A stretch of DNA of 58,991 nt from an uncultured Oscillospiraceae bacterium (GCA_904395865.1 CAJFNY010000063.1:1-58991), one strand, 5' to 3'. Counted from the stretch's first letter, positions 7,911 to 17,241 are shown. The notes: generated by a model from the letters alone, not told the origin. Numbers and translations are program-made.

Positions 7911-8603
7911 CTATGCGTCGACGCGCGCCGACCAGGCCGTGCCGGCCTCGTCCCGGCGGATCTCCAGGGCGAAGGGGAAGCGGTCGGCCTCGGTGCAGAG
8001 GACGAAGTCGCGCTCCGGCGCGAAGCTCTGATCCGACGGAAGGAAGAAGCGGCGGCCGGGGCCGTCCCGCAGGGCCGGCAGCCGGCCGGCCAGGTCGAAG
8101 GGCTGGCCCAGCAGCAGCGCCCGGAGGTATTCAGCGCAGAGCGTGTCCTCCTCCGTGGGGCGGGTGTTCTCGAAGCCCATGCAGACGAGGCTGACGCGCG
8201 TCTCCCCCAGCTGCCGGAGGTAGCGGGCCGTGGCCGCGGCGTTGACCAGGGCGGCGCAGAGGATCCGCCGGGCGCGGACGGCCGCGGCGATGCCCTGCGT
8301 GCCGGCGCTGGTGGTGTGGACGACGGTCCGTCCCGTCAGGTCTGCATGCTCGATCTGCGCCGGGGAGTTGCCGAAGTCGAAGCCGGGGGCCGGGCGGCCG
8401 TGCCGCTCGCCGGCCAGGAGCCAGTCGGGGTGGGCGGCCTTCCGGGCCAGGGCCTCGTCCAGGTCGGCCAGGGGGCAGACCCGCGCCGCGCCGCGGGCGT
8501 AGGCCCAGCACTCGAAGGAGTAGGCCCGGAACACGTCGATGATGACGGCCGTCCCCTCCGCCCGGGCGGCGCCGGCGGTCAGATGGTCAATGGTGATCTC
8601 CAC
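7911..8603 (-). CDS. ComB-family 2-phosphosulfolactate phosphatase-like protein
   Basis: This 230-aa ComB-family protein removes phosphate from 2-phosphosulfolactate in coenzyme M producers; clostridial homologues exist without that pathway. Conserved stretches include IIDVFRAYSFECWAYA, LLAGERHG, GFDFGNSPAQI, VVHTTSAGTQG and VCMGFENTRPTEEDTLCAEYL. The GTG at 8603 was chosen because AGGAGG stands 6 bp before it and the fold begins VEITIDHL; the longer open frame starts inside aroE without a site. It overlaps the end of aroE by 17 bp, so the two are probably translationally coupled. No comA, comC or other coenzyme M gene is nearby, so the physiological substrate is uncertain. Confidence 0.85.
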   Translation of the reverse strand: MEITIDHLTAGAARAEGTAVIIDVFRAYSFECWAYARGAARVCPLADLDEALARKAAHPDWLLAGERHGRPAPGFDFGNSPAQIEHADLTGRTVVHTTSAGTQGIAAAVRARRILCAALVNAAATARYLRQLGETRVSLVCMGFENTRPTEEDTLCAEYLRALLLGQPFDLAGRLPALRDGPGRRFFLPSDQSFAPERDFVLCTEADRFPFALEIRRDEAGTAWSARVDA

Positions 8604-9468
8604 GGGCGTCCTCCTGGGCGCCGAATTCCCGGGCCAGGGCGTCGTACATGACGTCGGCGGGCGCACGGCGGCCGGTCCACAGCTCGAAGTTCAGGGCGCC
8701 CTGCTGCACGAGCATGCCGATGCCCGTGACGGTTTTTGCGCCGCGGGCTGCCGCCTCCTGCAGGAAGCGGGGGCGGACCGGATTGAACACCACGTCGCAG
8801 ACGACCATCTCCGGCGTGATGGTGTCCAGCTGCACGTCCGGCAGCTCCTCGCCGTGGGGGTGCAGGCCGACGGAGGTGGCCTGGATGAGGATGTCGGTGC
8901 CGGCCGGAATGACGGCCAGGCCGTCCCAGGGCTGCCAGACGGCGGAGGCCGGCGTCCGGCCGGCGATCTGCTCCGCCAGCGCGCGGCCGTGGGCCTCGCT
9001 GCGGTTGACGACCGTGATGGCGGCGGCGCCGGCCAGGGCGCACTCCACGCCGATGGCCCGGGCGGCGCCGCCGGCGCCGAGGATCGTCACCCGCGCGCCG
9101 GCCGGATCCGTCCCGGCCAGCTTCAGGGCCCGGACGAAGCCCTTTCCGTCGGTGTTTTCCCCGATCCAGCGGGACCCGTCCCGGAAGACGGTGTTGACGG
9201 CGCCGATGCGCTCCGCCGCGTCGGTCAGCCCGTCCAGCAGCGGCACGATGGTCTGCTTGTGGGGCATGGTCAGGTTCAGCCCGGCCATGCCGACGGCCTT
9301 GGCGCCGGCAAAGGCGGCGGCCAGGTCCCCGGCGGCCACGCGCATGGTCAGATACCGGTAGTTGAGGCCCAGCGCCCGGTAGGCGGCTTCCTCCATGACG
9401 CCGGTGGGGTTGCCGTCCACCGGATCGCCGAAAACGCCGGTCAGCTCGGCACGATAATTCTTTTCCAT
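8587..9468 (-). CDS. aroE: Shikimate dehydrogenase
   Basis: This 293-aa enzyme reduces 3-dehydroshikimate to shikimate with NADPH in aromatic amino-acid synthesis. NLTMPHKQTI carries the catalytic Lys, and ENTDGKGF the catalytic Asp. ILGAGGAARAI is the dinucleotide loop, followed by VVNRSEAHGRAL, where Asn-Arg-Ser fits NADP preference. ATSVGLHPHG and GIGMLVQQGA complete the family pattern. The start has GGAGGG eight bases upstream. Other aro genes are absent from the window. comB follows with an overlap. Confidence 0.95.
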   Translation of the reverse strand: MEKNYRAELTGVFGDPVDGNPTGVMEEAAYRALGLNYRYLTMRVAAGDLAAAFAGAKAVGMAGLNLTMPHKQTIVPLLDGLTDAAERIGAVNTVFRDGSRWIGENTDGKGFVRALKLAGTDPAGARVTILGAGGAARAIGVECALAGAAAITVVNRSEAHGRALAEQIAGRTPASAVWQPWDGLAVIPAGTDILIQATSVGLHPHGEELPDVQLDTITPEMVVCDVVFNPVRPRFLQEAAARGAKTVTGIGMLVQQGALNFELWTGRRAPADVMYDALAREFGAQEDARGDHH

Positions 9469-9519
9469 ATGAGATACCCTCCTGCTGCGGGCGGCCGCCA
9501 GGCCGCCCCGGATGCCTCT

Positions 9520-9548
9520 ATTCTAGCACAGACCTGCGGATCTGTCAC
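9520..9548 (-). promoter_or_regulatory. Putative promoter of aroE-comB
   Basis: On the minus strand GTGACA and TAGAAT are separated by 17 bp, about 50 bp upstream of the aroE start. Confidence 0.55.
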
Positions 9549-9636
9549 GGGCCGGCGCTTGTAAGGTTTGTGGGAAATTCTCTGCAATTTTATGTCAACG
9601 TTTTTTGCATTTGCTCTTTCGCGGGAGAGGGATTTG

Positions 9637-9645
9637 TGATATACT
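9637..9645 (+). promoter_or_regulatory. Extended -10 element before the U32 peptidase gene
   Basis: TGATATACT forms an extended -10. No good -35 is present at the right distance. The divergent aroE promoter lies 90 bp to the left; nothing else was seen in the 9469-9693 gap. Confidence 0.4.
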
Positions 9646-9693
9646 CAATTCGTACCGATTTTTTCTGGAAACCCACCCTGCGAGGTTTGATAT

Positions 9694-11778
9694 ATGTTGG
9701 AATTGTTGTCTCCGGCCGGCTCCATGGAGGCGCTGCGCGCGGCGGTGCAGAATGGGGCGGACGCGGTGTATCTCGGCGCCGAGGGCTTCAATGCCCGGAT
9801 GGGCGCACGGAACTTCTCATTGGATGATCTGCGGGAAGCGGTGACGTACTGTCACGTCCGCGGCGTGCAGGTCCATCTGACTCTGAATACCCTGGCCGTG
9901 GACCGGGAGCTGCCCGGCGCGGCGGAGCTGATCCGCCATGGAGCGCTGCTGGGCGTGGATGCGTTCATCGTGCAGGACCTGGGGCTGGTAAGCCTCTGCC
10001 GTCAGATTGCGCCGGAGGTGCCGGTGCACGCCAGCACGCAGATGAGCATTCACTCCCTGGAGGGTGTCCGGGCCGCGGCGGAGCTGGGCTGCAGCCGCGT
10101 GGTGCTGGCCCGGGAGCTGCCGGAGGAGCAGATTGCCCACATCTGCCGCTCCAGCCCGGTAGAGATCGAGGTCTTCGGCCACGGGGCCCTGTGCATGTGC
10201 TATTCGGGCCAGTGCTACTTTTCGGCGGTGGTGGGGCGCCGCTCGGGCAACCGCGGCCAGTGCGCCCAGCCGTGCCGCCTGCCGTACGGCTACGGCCGCT
10301 TCGAGCAGCGCTACCCCCTGAGCCTCAAGGACAGCTGCGCCCTGGCCCATCTGCGCCGGCTGGAGGAGATGGGCGTCACCTCCCTGAAGCTGGAGGGGCG
10401 CATGAAGCGGCCGGAGTACGTGGCCGTGGTCACGCGCATCTACCGGGCGGCGCTGGACGGCAAGCCGATCCGGCGCTCGGACCTGGACGAGCTGGAGCGG
10501 GTGTTCTCCCGCCAGGGCTTCACCGACGGCTACCTCCGCGGAGAGACGGGGCCGGAGATGCTCGGCATCCGCGGCGCCGGCCGGGAGGAGCGGGAGCTGC
10601 TGCAGGCAGCCCGGGCCACGTACGAAAACGGCGAGCGGCCGCGGGTGCCGGTGCGGTTTTACGCGCTGATCCGGCGGGACCAGCCGGCGCTTCTGGCGGT
10701 GGAGGACGACGGCGGACGGATCCTCAAATGCGTCGGGGAGACGCCGCAGACGGCCGTCAACCGGGAGCTGACGCGGGAGGCCCTGGCGCAGCGGCTGGCC
10801 AAGACCGGCGGGACGCCGTACTACTGCACGGAGGTGCGGGCGGTGGTGGAGCCGGGGCTGACGCTGTCTGCCAGCGCCGTCAACGGCCTGCGCCGGGAGG
10901 CGCTGGCCCGGCTGACGGCGGCCCGGGGGCAGCTGCCGCGTCCGGCGCTGAACCAGTATTCGCCGCCGCTGCGGTTCGAGGGGCATGCCGGTGCGCCGGT
11001 GCTGACGGCGCAGGTCCGGACACTGGAGCAGGCCACCGAGGCGCTGCTGGCGGCGGAGCCGGCCGTGCTCTACGTGCCCCTGGGCCAGCTGGCGGCCGAT
11101 CCGGCGCAGGCCCGGGCGCTGGCACAGCAGACGAACGTGGCGGCGGTGCTGCCGCGGGTCGTCTGGGACCGGGAGAACGCCGCGGTGCTGCGCCAGCTGG
11201 ACGCGGCGTATGCGGCCGGGGTGCGCCAGGTGCTGGCCGGGAATCTGGGGCAGCTGTCGCTGGCCGTCTCCCGGGGCTTCGAGGTGCGCGGGGATTTCGG
11301 CCTGAACGTCTTTAATTCCCGGACGGCGGCGCAGCTGCGGCGGATGGGCTTCGTCTCCATGACGGCCTCCTTCGAGCTGCTGCTGGCCCAGGTGCGCGAC
11401 CTGAGCAAGGCCCTGCCCACGGAGCTGATCGCCTACGGCCGGCTGCCGCTGATGCTGACGGAGAACTGCCTCGTGAAGAACCGCACGGGCGTGTGCAGCT
11501 GCCAGGGGCCGGCGGTCCGCCTGGTGGACCGGACCGGCGCGGAGTTCCCGGTGGTCTCCGACGGGGAGACGTGCCGCAGCGTCGTGCTCAACGGCCGGAA
11601 GCTGTACCTGCTGGACCGGCGGCGCTCGCTCAACGGCCTGGGCCTCTGGGGCCTGCGGCTGCTGTTCACCACGGAGAACCCCCGGGAGGTGGACCGGATC
11701 GTCGAAGCGTGGCGCTCCGGCGCGCCCTTCGACCCGGGCCAGCACACCCGCGGCCTGTACCTGCGGGGCGTGGAGTGA
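9694..11778 (+). CDS. U32 family peptidase / RNA-hydroxylation-type protein
   Basis: This 694-aa protein belongs to peptidase family U32 with a C-terminal DUF3656-type region. The N-terminal TIM-barrel part begins LLSPAGSMEALRAAVQNGAD, the hallmark start of the family. A Cys-rich segment around residues 165-195 (CMCYSGQCYFS, then GNRGQCAQPCRLPYG) matches the cysteines needed by U32 proteins that act in rRNA or tRNA hydroxylation (RlhA, TrhP). SLKDSCALAHLRRLEEMGVTS follows. Members are annotated both as collagenase-like proteases and as RNA hydroxylation factors, and the sequence cannot separate these. It starts the maf-mreCD-PBP2 run. Confidence 0.88.
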   Translation: MLELLSPAGSMEALRAAVQNGADAVYLGAEGFNARMGARNFSLDDLREAVTYCHVRGVQVHLTLNTLAVDRELPGAAELIRHGALLGVDAFIVQDLGLVSLCRQIAPEVPVHASTQMSIHSLEGVRAAAELGCSRVVLARELPEEQIAHICRSSPVEIEVFGHGALCMCYSGQCYFSAVVGRRSGNRGQCAQPCRLPYGYGRFEQRYPLSLKDSCALAHLRRLEEMGVTSLKLEGRMKRPEYVAVVTRIYRAALDGKPIRRSDLDELERVFSRQGFTDGYLRGETGPEMLGIRGAGREERELLQAARATYENGERPRVPVRFYALIRRDQPALLAVEDDGGRILKCVGETPQTAVNRELTREALAQRLAKTGGTPYYCTEVRAVVEPGLTLSASAVNGLRREALARLTAARGQLPRPALNQYSPPLRFEGHAGAPVLTAQVRTLEQATEALLAAEPAVLYVPLGQLAADPAQARALAQQTNVAAVLPRVVWDRENAAVLRQLDAAYAAGVRQVLAGNLGQLSLAVSRGFEVRGDFGLNVFNSRTAAQLRRMGFVSMTASFELLLAQVRDLSKALPTELIAYGRLPLMLTENCLVKNRTGVCSCQGPAVRLVDRTGAEFPVVSDGETCRSVVLNGRKLYLLDRRRSLNGLGLWGLRLLFTTENPREVDRIVEAWRSGAPFDPGQHTRGLYLRGVE

Positions 11779-11796
11779 CGCCGGAAAGGAGCGCGT

Positions 11797-12402
11797 ATGG
11801 AACTGATTCTTGCCTCCCAGTCGCCGCGGCGGCGGGAGCTGCTGGAGCGGCTGGGCCTGCACTTCACGGTGCGGGCAGCCGATTTGGATGAGTCGATGGA
11901 CGCGGCCCGGCCGCCGGCCGAGGAGGTCGCCCGGCTGTCGGCGGAGAAGGCCGCGGCCGTGGACCCGGGCAGCGCCGTCGTGATAGCCGCCGACACGGTG
12001 GTGGTGCTGGACGGCCGTGTCCTGGGGAAGCCGCGGTCGGCGGACGAGGCGGCGGAGATGCTCCGGGCCCTGTCCGGCCGGGCCCATCAGGTGATGACCG
12101 GCGTGACGGTCCGCCGGGGCGGCCGGGCCGAGACGGACACCGTCGTCACCGACGTGCACTTCCGTCCGCTGACGGAACGGGAGATCGCGGCCTACGTAGC
12201 CACCGGCGAGCCCATGGACAAGGCCGGCGCCTACGGGATTCAGGGCCTGGCATCGATTTTCGTTGACCGGCTGGACGGGGACTATTATAATGTGATGGGG
12301 CTCCCTCTGTGCCGGCTGTGCCGGATGCTCCGCGCCGCCGGCGTGGAGATCCTGGGCCAGGCGGGGGAGCCAGACGGAAAACTTGAGGTGTTGCCCCTTT
12401 GA
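11797..12402 (+). CDS. maf: Maf-family nucleoside triphosphate pyrophosphatase
   Basis: This 201-aa enzyme hydrolyses non-canonical or modified nucleoside triphosphates such as dTTP/UTP and is linked to septum control in Bacillus. The signature ILASQSPRRRELLERLGL stands at the N-terminus. AADTVVVLDGRVLGKP carries the catalytic Asp, and DKAGAYGIQG, then DGDYYNVMGLPL, complete the pattern. It has an AAAGGAG site. Its stop codon overlaps the TTG start of mreC (TTGA), so translation is coupled to the cell-shape genes, the usual Firmicutes neighbourhood. Confidence 0.94.
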   Translation: MELILASQSPRRRELLERLGLHFTVRAADLDESMDAARPPAEEVARLSAEKAAAVDPGSAVVIAADTVVVLDGRVLGKPRSADEAAEMLRALSGRAHQVMTGVTVRRGGRAETDTVVTDVHFRPLTEREIAAYVATGEPMDKAGAYGIQGLASIFVDRLDGDYYNVMGLPLCRLCRMLRAAGVEILGQAGEPDGKLEVLPL

Positions 12403-13223
12403 AGAAGCTGTTTACCGGGAAGGTCAAGCTGGTGCTGGGCATAGCCCTGTGCCTGGCCATCGTGCTGGCGGTGATCGGTGTCGTTACCCGCGGCGCCACG
12501 GCCGGCGAGCAGGTGGCAGGCGCGCTGCTGTCGCCCCTGCGCAGCGCCGCGGCGGCCGTGACGCGGCAGGTGGAGCGGATGTACGACTATCTGTTCCGCT
12601 ACGACGCGCTGGAGGCCGAGTACGAGGCGCTGCAGCAGCGGGTTGCCGAGCTGGAGGCCGACGTCCGCGACGCGGAGGTCTACCGCCGGGAGAACGAGCG
12701 GCTGACGGAGCTGCTGGGCCTCCAGGAGGAGCATCCGGATTACACCTTCCTTTCGGCCTACGTCACCAGCTGGGACGCGTCCAACTGGAAGAGCGCCTGC
12801 ACCATCTCCAAGGGCAGCGGCGCCGGGATCCAGGTGGGCATGTGCGCCGTCACGGAGCTGGGCCAGGTGGTGGGGCTGGTGACGGCGGTGGGGCCCGGCT
12901 GGGCCACCATCACGACGGTGCTGGACCCCTCCATGGAGATCTCCGCGTCGGTGACGGCCTCAGGCTACACCGGCGTGGTCCAGGGCTCTTTGGAAAAGGA
13001 CGGAACCATGCGCATGAACTATCTGTCGTCCGACGCCGTCATCCGCAACAACGACCAGGTGGTCACCACCGGCTCGACCTTCTACCCGAAGGATCTGCTG
13101 CTGGGCTACGTCACCGATGCCGGGCTGGACGAAACCGGCGTCGGCAAGTACGCGGTGCTGTCGCCGGCGGCCAACTTCGGCGACCTGGAGCAGGTGTTCC
13201 TGATTGCCGACTACGAGTCGTGA
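12399..13223 (+). CDS. mreC: Rod-shape-determining protein MreC
   Basis: This 274-aa bitopic membrane protein of the elongasome links peptidoglycan synthases to MreB filaments. Residues about 10-30 are a single transmembrane helix. Residues about 65-105 are an acidic coiled coil (LEAEYEALQQRVAELEADVRD region). The rest is the extracellular beta-barrel domain with the conserved AVTELGQVVGLVTAVGPGWA segment. The TTG start overlaps the maf stop and follows GAGGTG. No mreB is in the window. mreD follows after 9 bp. Confidence 0.92.
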   Translation: MKKLFTGKVKLVLGIALCLAIVLAVIGVVTRGATAGEQVAGALLSPLRSAAAAVTRQVERMYDYLFRYDALEAEYEALQQRVAELEADVRDAEVYRRENERLTELLGLQEEHPDYTFLSAYVTSWDASNWKSACTISKGSGAGIQVGMCAVTELGQVVGLVTAVGPGWATITTVLDPSMEISASVTASGYTGVVQGSLEKDGTMRMNYLSSDAVIRNNDQVVTTGSTFYPKDLLLGYVTDAGLDETGVGKYAVLSPAANFGDLEQVFLIADYES

Positions 13224-13232
13224 GGGCGCGCC

Positions 13233-13733
13233 ATGGCTCATCGATACCGAAAAATTCTCAAATGGACGCTCTACAGCCTCGGCCTGCTGGTGGTGGTGCT
13301 GCTGAATACGGTGGTGCTGGGCAACCGGACCTTTTTGGGGGCGAAGCTGAGCCTGGTGCCGGTGTACGTGGCGTGTGTGGCGTGCCGCGAGGGCCACGAG
13401 AGCGGCAGCGTATTTGCCCTGGCGGCCGGCCTGCTGTGGGCCCTCTCGGGGGTCGAGGACGGGGCGATGTTCGTGCTGATGCTGCCGCTGGCAGCCGTCA
13501 TTGCCGGCTACTTCCCGGCCACGTATCTGACCCGCACGCTGCTTCCGGCGCTGCCGGGCTGCCTCCTGGCCCTGGTGCTCTGCGAAGGCGGCGTTTACCT
13601 GCAGCGGCTCTATATGGATGCGCCGCTGCCGTCCAATGCGCTGGCGCTGCTGGGCCTGCAGATTGCGTTCTCGATGATTACGGCCCCGCTTTTCTGGTGG
13701 CTGACCCGGTGGATTGGAAAGGCAGGCGGTTGA
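13233..13733 (+). CDS. mreD: Rod-shape-determining protein MreD
   Basis: This 166-aa hydrophobic protein has about five transmembrane helices and a short basic N-terminus (HRYRKILKWTLYS). It is identified from its profile, size and place between mreC and the PBP2 gene, since MreD sequences are poorly conserved. Segments such as LSLVPVYVACVACREG and GSVFALAAGLLWALSG are typical of Firmicutes MreD. The 3' end overlaps the next open frame by 20 bp, which suggests coupled translation. Confidence 0.85.
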   Translation: MAHRYRKILKWTLYSLGLLVVVLLNTVVLGNRTFLGAKLSLVPVYVACVACREGHESGSVFALAAGLLWALSGVEDGAMFVLMLPLAAVIAGYFPATYLTRTLLPALPGCLLALVLCEGGVYLQRLYMDAPLPSNALALLGLQIAFSMITAPLFWWLTRWIGKAGG

Positions 13734-15819
13734 AATCGAACGAAAGATCCGTTTCCGCATCGGCGTGTTCCTGGTGCTGATCGCGGTGCTGGTGGGCCTG
13801 TATACGGCGCGGCTGTTCAAGCTGCAGGAGCCGGCCGCCGCCAGCGAGGCCCAGGACGCCCAGTCGTATACGTACCGCTCCACGGTCCAGGCCGCCCGCG
13901 GCGAGATCCTCGACCGGAACGGCACGGTGCTCGTCTCCAACCGGGCCAGCTACAACATCCAGATCGACCGGTACGTGCTCCTGAACGCTGACCAGCCCAA
14001 TCAGCACCTGCTGGAGCTGGCAGAGCTGTGCGCGAGCCTGGGCGTGGCATACGTGGATCACCTGCCCATCAGCTTGGAGACGCCGTACACGTACACGCTG
14101 GAGAGCCAGAGCTCCACGTGGCAGAACCGCTTCCGCCTCTTCATGGACGCCAACGGCTGGGACACGGACATGTCCCCCCAGAACCTGATGCGCGAGCTCC
14201 GGGACGCCTTCAACATCCCGGAGGAGTGGACCGAGGAGCAGGCGCGGCGCGTGGTGGGGCTGCGGTATGAGCTGGCCCTGCGCGCCGTGGACGGCACGGG
14301 GCTGGAGAGCTACATCCTCATCAGCGACGTGGACACCGACACCCTGGCCTCCATCATGGAGCTGTCCACCCCGGGCCTCAGCGTCCAGACGACGACGGTG
14401 CGCGTCTACAACACCGAGTACGCCGCCCACATCCTGGGCTACCTGGGCAGCATGATGGCGGATGAGTACGAGGAGACGTACCAGGCCCTGGGCTACCCCA
14501 TGAACGCCCAGGTGGGCCGCACCGGCGTGGAGCTGGCCTTTGAGGAGGTGCTCCACGGCGTCGACGGCGAGAAGGTGACGACGGTCTCCGAGGACGGCGA
14601 AATCCTCGACGAGTACTGGGTGACGGAGCCGGAGGCCGGCGACAACGTGATGCTGACCATCGACATTGAAATGCAGGCCGCTGCCGAGGAGGCGCTGGAG
14701 GAGATCATTCTCGACCTGCGGGCCAACGGCATCCCGTCCTCCAGCGACAGCCAGGGCCGCGGCACCGACGCCGAGGGCGGTGCGCTGGTGGCCATCGAGG
14801 TGGACACCGGCAAGGTGCTCGTCTCCGCCAGCTACCCGACGTTCAGCCTGGAGACGTTTTACGAGGACTACGCCGAGGTCAGCCAGGACCCGTACAATCC
14901 CTACTACAACCGGGCTCTGAGTCCCGGCGCTCCGGGCTCGACCTTCAAGATGGTGACGGCCATTGCCGCCATCGACAGCGCCGGCATCGGCCGGTACCGG
15001 GAGATCGAGGACCAGGGCCGGTACACGTACTTCGAGACGTACCAGCCTGAGTGCCTGATCTACACCAACACCGGAACCACCCACGGCATCATCAACATGA
15101 TGGAGGCCCTGGAGGTGTCCTGCAACTACTACTTCTACGAGGTGGGCCGGGAGACCGGCATCACTGCCATCGACACTGTGGCCCGGAACCTGGGCCTGGG
15201 CGAGCCCACGGGCATCGAGCTGCCCGAGGAGATCGGCCACCGGGCCAACGCCGAGACGAAGGCCGAGCTGTACGCCAACGATCCGGATCTGTCCGGCTGG
15301 TACGACGCCGATACCATTGCCGCGGCCATCGGCCAGTCGGAGAACAGCTTCACGCCGCTGCAGCTGGCCAACTACACGGCGGCCCTGGCCAACGGCGGCC
15401 CCCGGTACAAGGTGACGATTCTGGAGCGGGTCGTCTCGTCTGACTATGAGAGCATTCTGGTGCAGAACGAGCCGCGGCTGGTCAGCAGCTACACGTTCTC
15501 AGAGGAGGCCATGGCCTGCGTGGAGGAGGGCATGCGCCTGGCGGCCTCCGGCTCCCGGGGCACCGCCACGGCGTACCTGGGGGACTACGAGATCGCGGTC
15601 TGTGCCAAGACCGGCACCGCCGAGCACGGCGCCGGCGGCAGCGCCAACGGCGTGTTCGTCTGCTACGCCCCTGCCGACGATCCGCAGATCGCCATCGCCG
15701 TCTACGTGGAGAAGGGCGGCCAGGGCGGCAATCTGGCCCGGGCGGCCAGGGCCGTCATGGACGTGTACTTCCAGACCGAGTCCTCCGAGCAGCTGACCGG
15801 TGAGAACACCGTGAACTGA
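13714..15819 (+). CDS. mrdA: Penicillin-binding protein 2 (elongasome transpeptidase)
   Basis: This is a 701-aa class B penicillin-binding protein. Residues about 15-37 form the membrane anchor, followed by the pedestal (ARGEILDRNGTVLVSN, then RVYNTEYAAHILGYLG). The transpeptidase domain carries all three motifs: S409-T-F-K (nucleophile Ser409), S469-C-N, and K632-T-G. It cross-links lateral-wall peptidoglycan together with RodA and MreCD. The TTG at 13714 is the only start that keeps the cytoplasmic tail and anchor. Its ribosome site is poor, so coupling to mreD is likely. The next in-frame candidate is a GTG at 13765 inside the anchor. Confidence 0.93.
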   Translation: MERQAVEIERKIRFRIGVFLVLIAVLVGLYTARLFKLQEPAAASEAQDAQSYTYRSTVQAARGEILDRNGTVLVSNRASYNIQIDRYVLLNADQPNQHLLELAELCASLGVAYVDHLPISLETPYTYTLESQSSTWQNRFRLFMDANGWDTDMSPQNLMRELRDAFNIPEEWTEEQARRVVGLRYELALRAVDGTGLESYILISDVDTDTLASIMELSTPGLSVQTTTVRVYNTEYAAHILGYLGSMMADEYEETYQALGYPMNAQVGRTGVELAFEEVLHGVDGEKVTTVSEDGEILDEYWVTEPEAGDNVMLTIDIEMQAAAEEALEEIILDLRANGIPSSSDSQGRGTDAEGGALVAIEVDTGKVLVSASYPTFSLETFYEDYAEVSQDPYNPYYNRALSPGAPGSTFKMVTAIAAIDSAGIGRYREIEDQGRYTYFETYQPECLIYTNTGTTHGIINMMEALEVSCNYYFYEVGRETGITAIDTVARNLGLGEPTGIELPEEIGHRANAETKAELYANDPDLSGWYDADTIAAAIGQSENSFTPLQLANYTAALANGGPRYKVTILERVVSSDYESILVQNEPRLVSSYTFSEEAMACVEEGMRLAASGSRGTATAYLGDYEIAVCAKTGTAEHGAGGSANGVFVCYAPADDPQIAIAVYVEKGGQGGNLARAARAVMDVYFQTESSEQLTGENTVN

Positions 15820-15858
15820 GCACAGCCTGTGCATCACATCCGAAAAGGAGTTTTGGAA

Positions 15859-17241
15859 ATGACATACGATGTTGCCATCATCGGCGCCGGTACCGCCGGC
15901 GTGTACGCGGCCTACGAGCTGCTCAAGCTCCGGCCCAACCTGCACATTGTCGTTCTGGAGATGGGCCAGGATATCTACCACCGCAGCTGCCCGATCGTGG
16001 CTGGCAAGGTGAAGGAATGTATCTCCTGCAAGCCCTGCTCGATCATGTCGGGCTTCGGCGGCGCAGGCGCCTTTTCCGACGGCAAGTACAACTTCACCAC
16101 GGAGTTCGGCGGCTGGCTGGGGGACTACCTGGATCCCAAGGAGCTGCTGGGCCTCATCGATTACGTGGACAGCGTCAACGTCCGCTTCGGCGCCACGGAG
16201 GACGTGTTTTCCACCGACACGCCGGAGGCCCGGGCCATCGAGAAGAAGGCGCTGGAGAACGACCTGCACCTGCTCCAGGCCAAGTGCAAGCACCTGGGCA
16301 CCGAGCGGAACCTGAAGATCCTCACGAACATCTACGAATTCCTGGCCGGCGAGGGCTGCGAATTCCGCTTCAAGACCCACGTGGAGAAGATCGCGCCGGT
16401 GGACGGCGGGTATCGGCTGACGCTGGGCGGCGGAGAGACCCTGGACTGCTGCTACTGCATCAGCGCGCCCGGCCGCTGCGGCGCCGAGTGGTTCGCCGAC
16501 CGCTGCCGGGAGCTGGGTCTGGAGATGACGAACAACCAGGTGGACCTGGGCGTCCGCGTGGAGCTGCCGGCCAAGGTTTTTGAGCACATCACCGACGTGG
16601 TGTACGAGTCGAAGCTGCTCTACCGGACGAAGCAGTACGGCGACGTGGTCCGCACCTTCTGCATGAACCCGTACGGCCACGTGGTGGCTGAGAACGTGGA
16701 CGGGCTCATCACCGTCAACGGCCACTCCTACGCCGACCCGGCCCTGCGCTCGGAGAACACCAACTTCGCGCTGCTGGTCTCCAACCGCTTCACCTCCCCG
16801 TTCAACCAGCCATACAGCTACGGCAAGCACATCGCCTCCCTGTCCAACATGCTGGGCGGCGGCGTGCTGGTGCAGCGCTTCGGCGACCTCATCAAGGGCG
16901 TCCGCTCCAACCCCCACCGGATGAGCCACTCGTTCACCCGGCCGACCCTCAATGCCACGCCCGGCGACCTGAGTCTCGTGCTGCCCAAGCGGCACATGGA
17001 CAACATCATCGAGATGATCTACGCCCTGGACAAGATCGCCCCGGGCACGGCCAACTACGACACGCTGCTCTATGGCGTGGAGGTCAAGTTCTACTCCGCC
17101 CGCATCAGCCTGACGCCGCAGCTGGAGACGCAGCTGCCGAACCTCTTCGCCATCGGCGACGGCGCCGGCATCACCCGCGGCCTGGCCCAGGCCGGCGCCT
17201 CCGGCGTTCAGGCGGCCCGGGCCATCGCCGAGCGGCTGTAA
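15859..17241 (+). CDS. FAD-dependent oxidoreductase (COG2509-like)
   Basis: This is a 460-aa flavoprotein of unknown substrate. VAIIGAGTAGVYAAYELL at residues 4-21 is the FAD-binding Rossmann motif. A Cys-rich stretch near residue 55 (CISCKPCSIMSGFGGAGAFSDG) is conserved in this uncharacterised dehydrogenase family. The C-terminal IGDGAGITRGLAQAGASG closes the flavin site. The start at 15859 follows AAAAGGAG; an upstream in-frame ATG at 15829 lacks a site. A DUF1622 gene follows 18 bp later. Family membership is clear, function is not. Confidence 0.86.
   Translation: MTYDVAIIGAGTAGVYAAYELLKLRPNLHIVVLEMGQDIYHRSCPIVAGKVKECISCKPCSIMSGFGGAGAFSDGKYNFTTEFGGWLGDYLDPKELLGLIDYVDSVNVRFGATEDVFSTDTPEARAIEKKALENDLHLLQAKCKHLGTERNLKILTNIYEFLAGEGCEFRFKTHVEKIAPVDGGYRLTLGGGETLDCCYCISAPGRCGAEWFADRCRELGLEMTNNQVDLGVRVELPAKVFEHITDVVYESKLLYRTKQYGDVVRTFCMNPYGHVVAENVDGLITVNGHSYADPALRSENTNFALLVSNRFTSPFNQPYSYGKHIASLSNMLGGGVLVQRFGDLIKGVRSNPHRMSHSFTRPTLNATPGDLSLVLPKRHMDNIIEMIYALDKIAPGTANYDTLLYGVEVKFYSARISLTPQLETQLPNLFAIGDGAGITRGLAQAGASGVQAARAIAERL

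Noticed and set aside
9817-12159. 780-codon minus-strand open frame opposite the U32 peptidase and maf
   Set aside because: The composition (Arg/Gln/His/Pro repeats) is that of a shadow, with no ribosome site; two real genes occupy the other strand.
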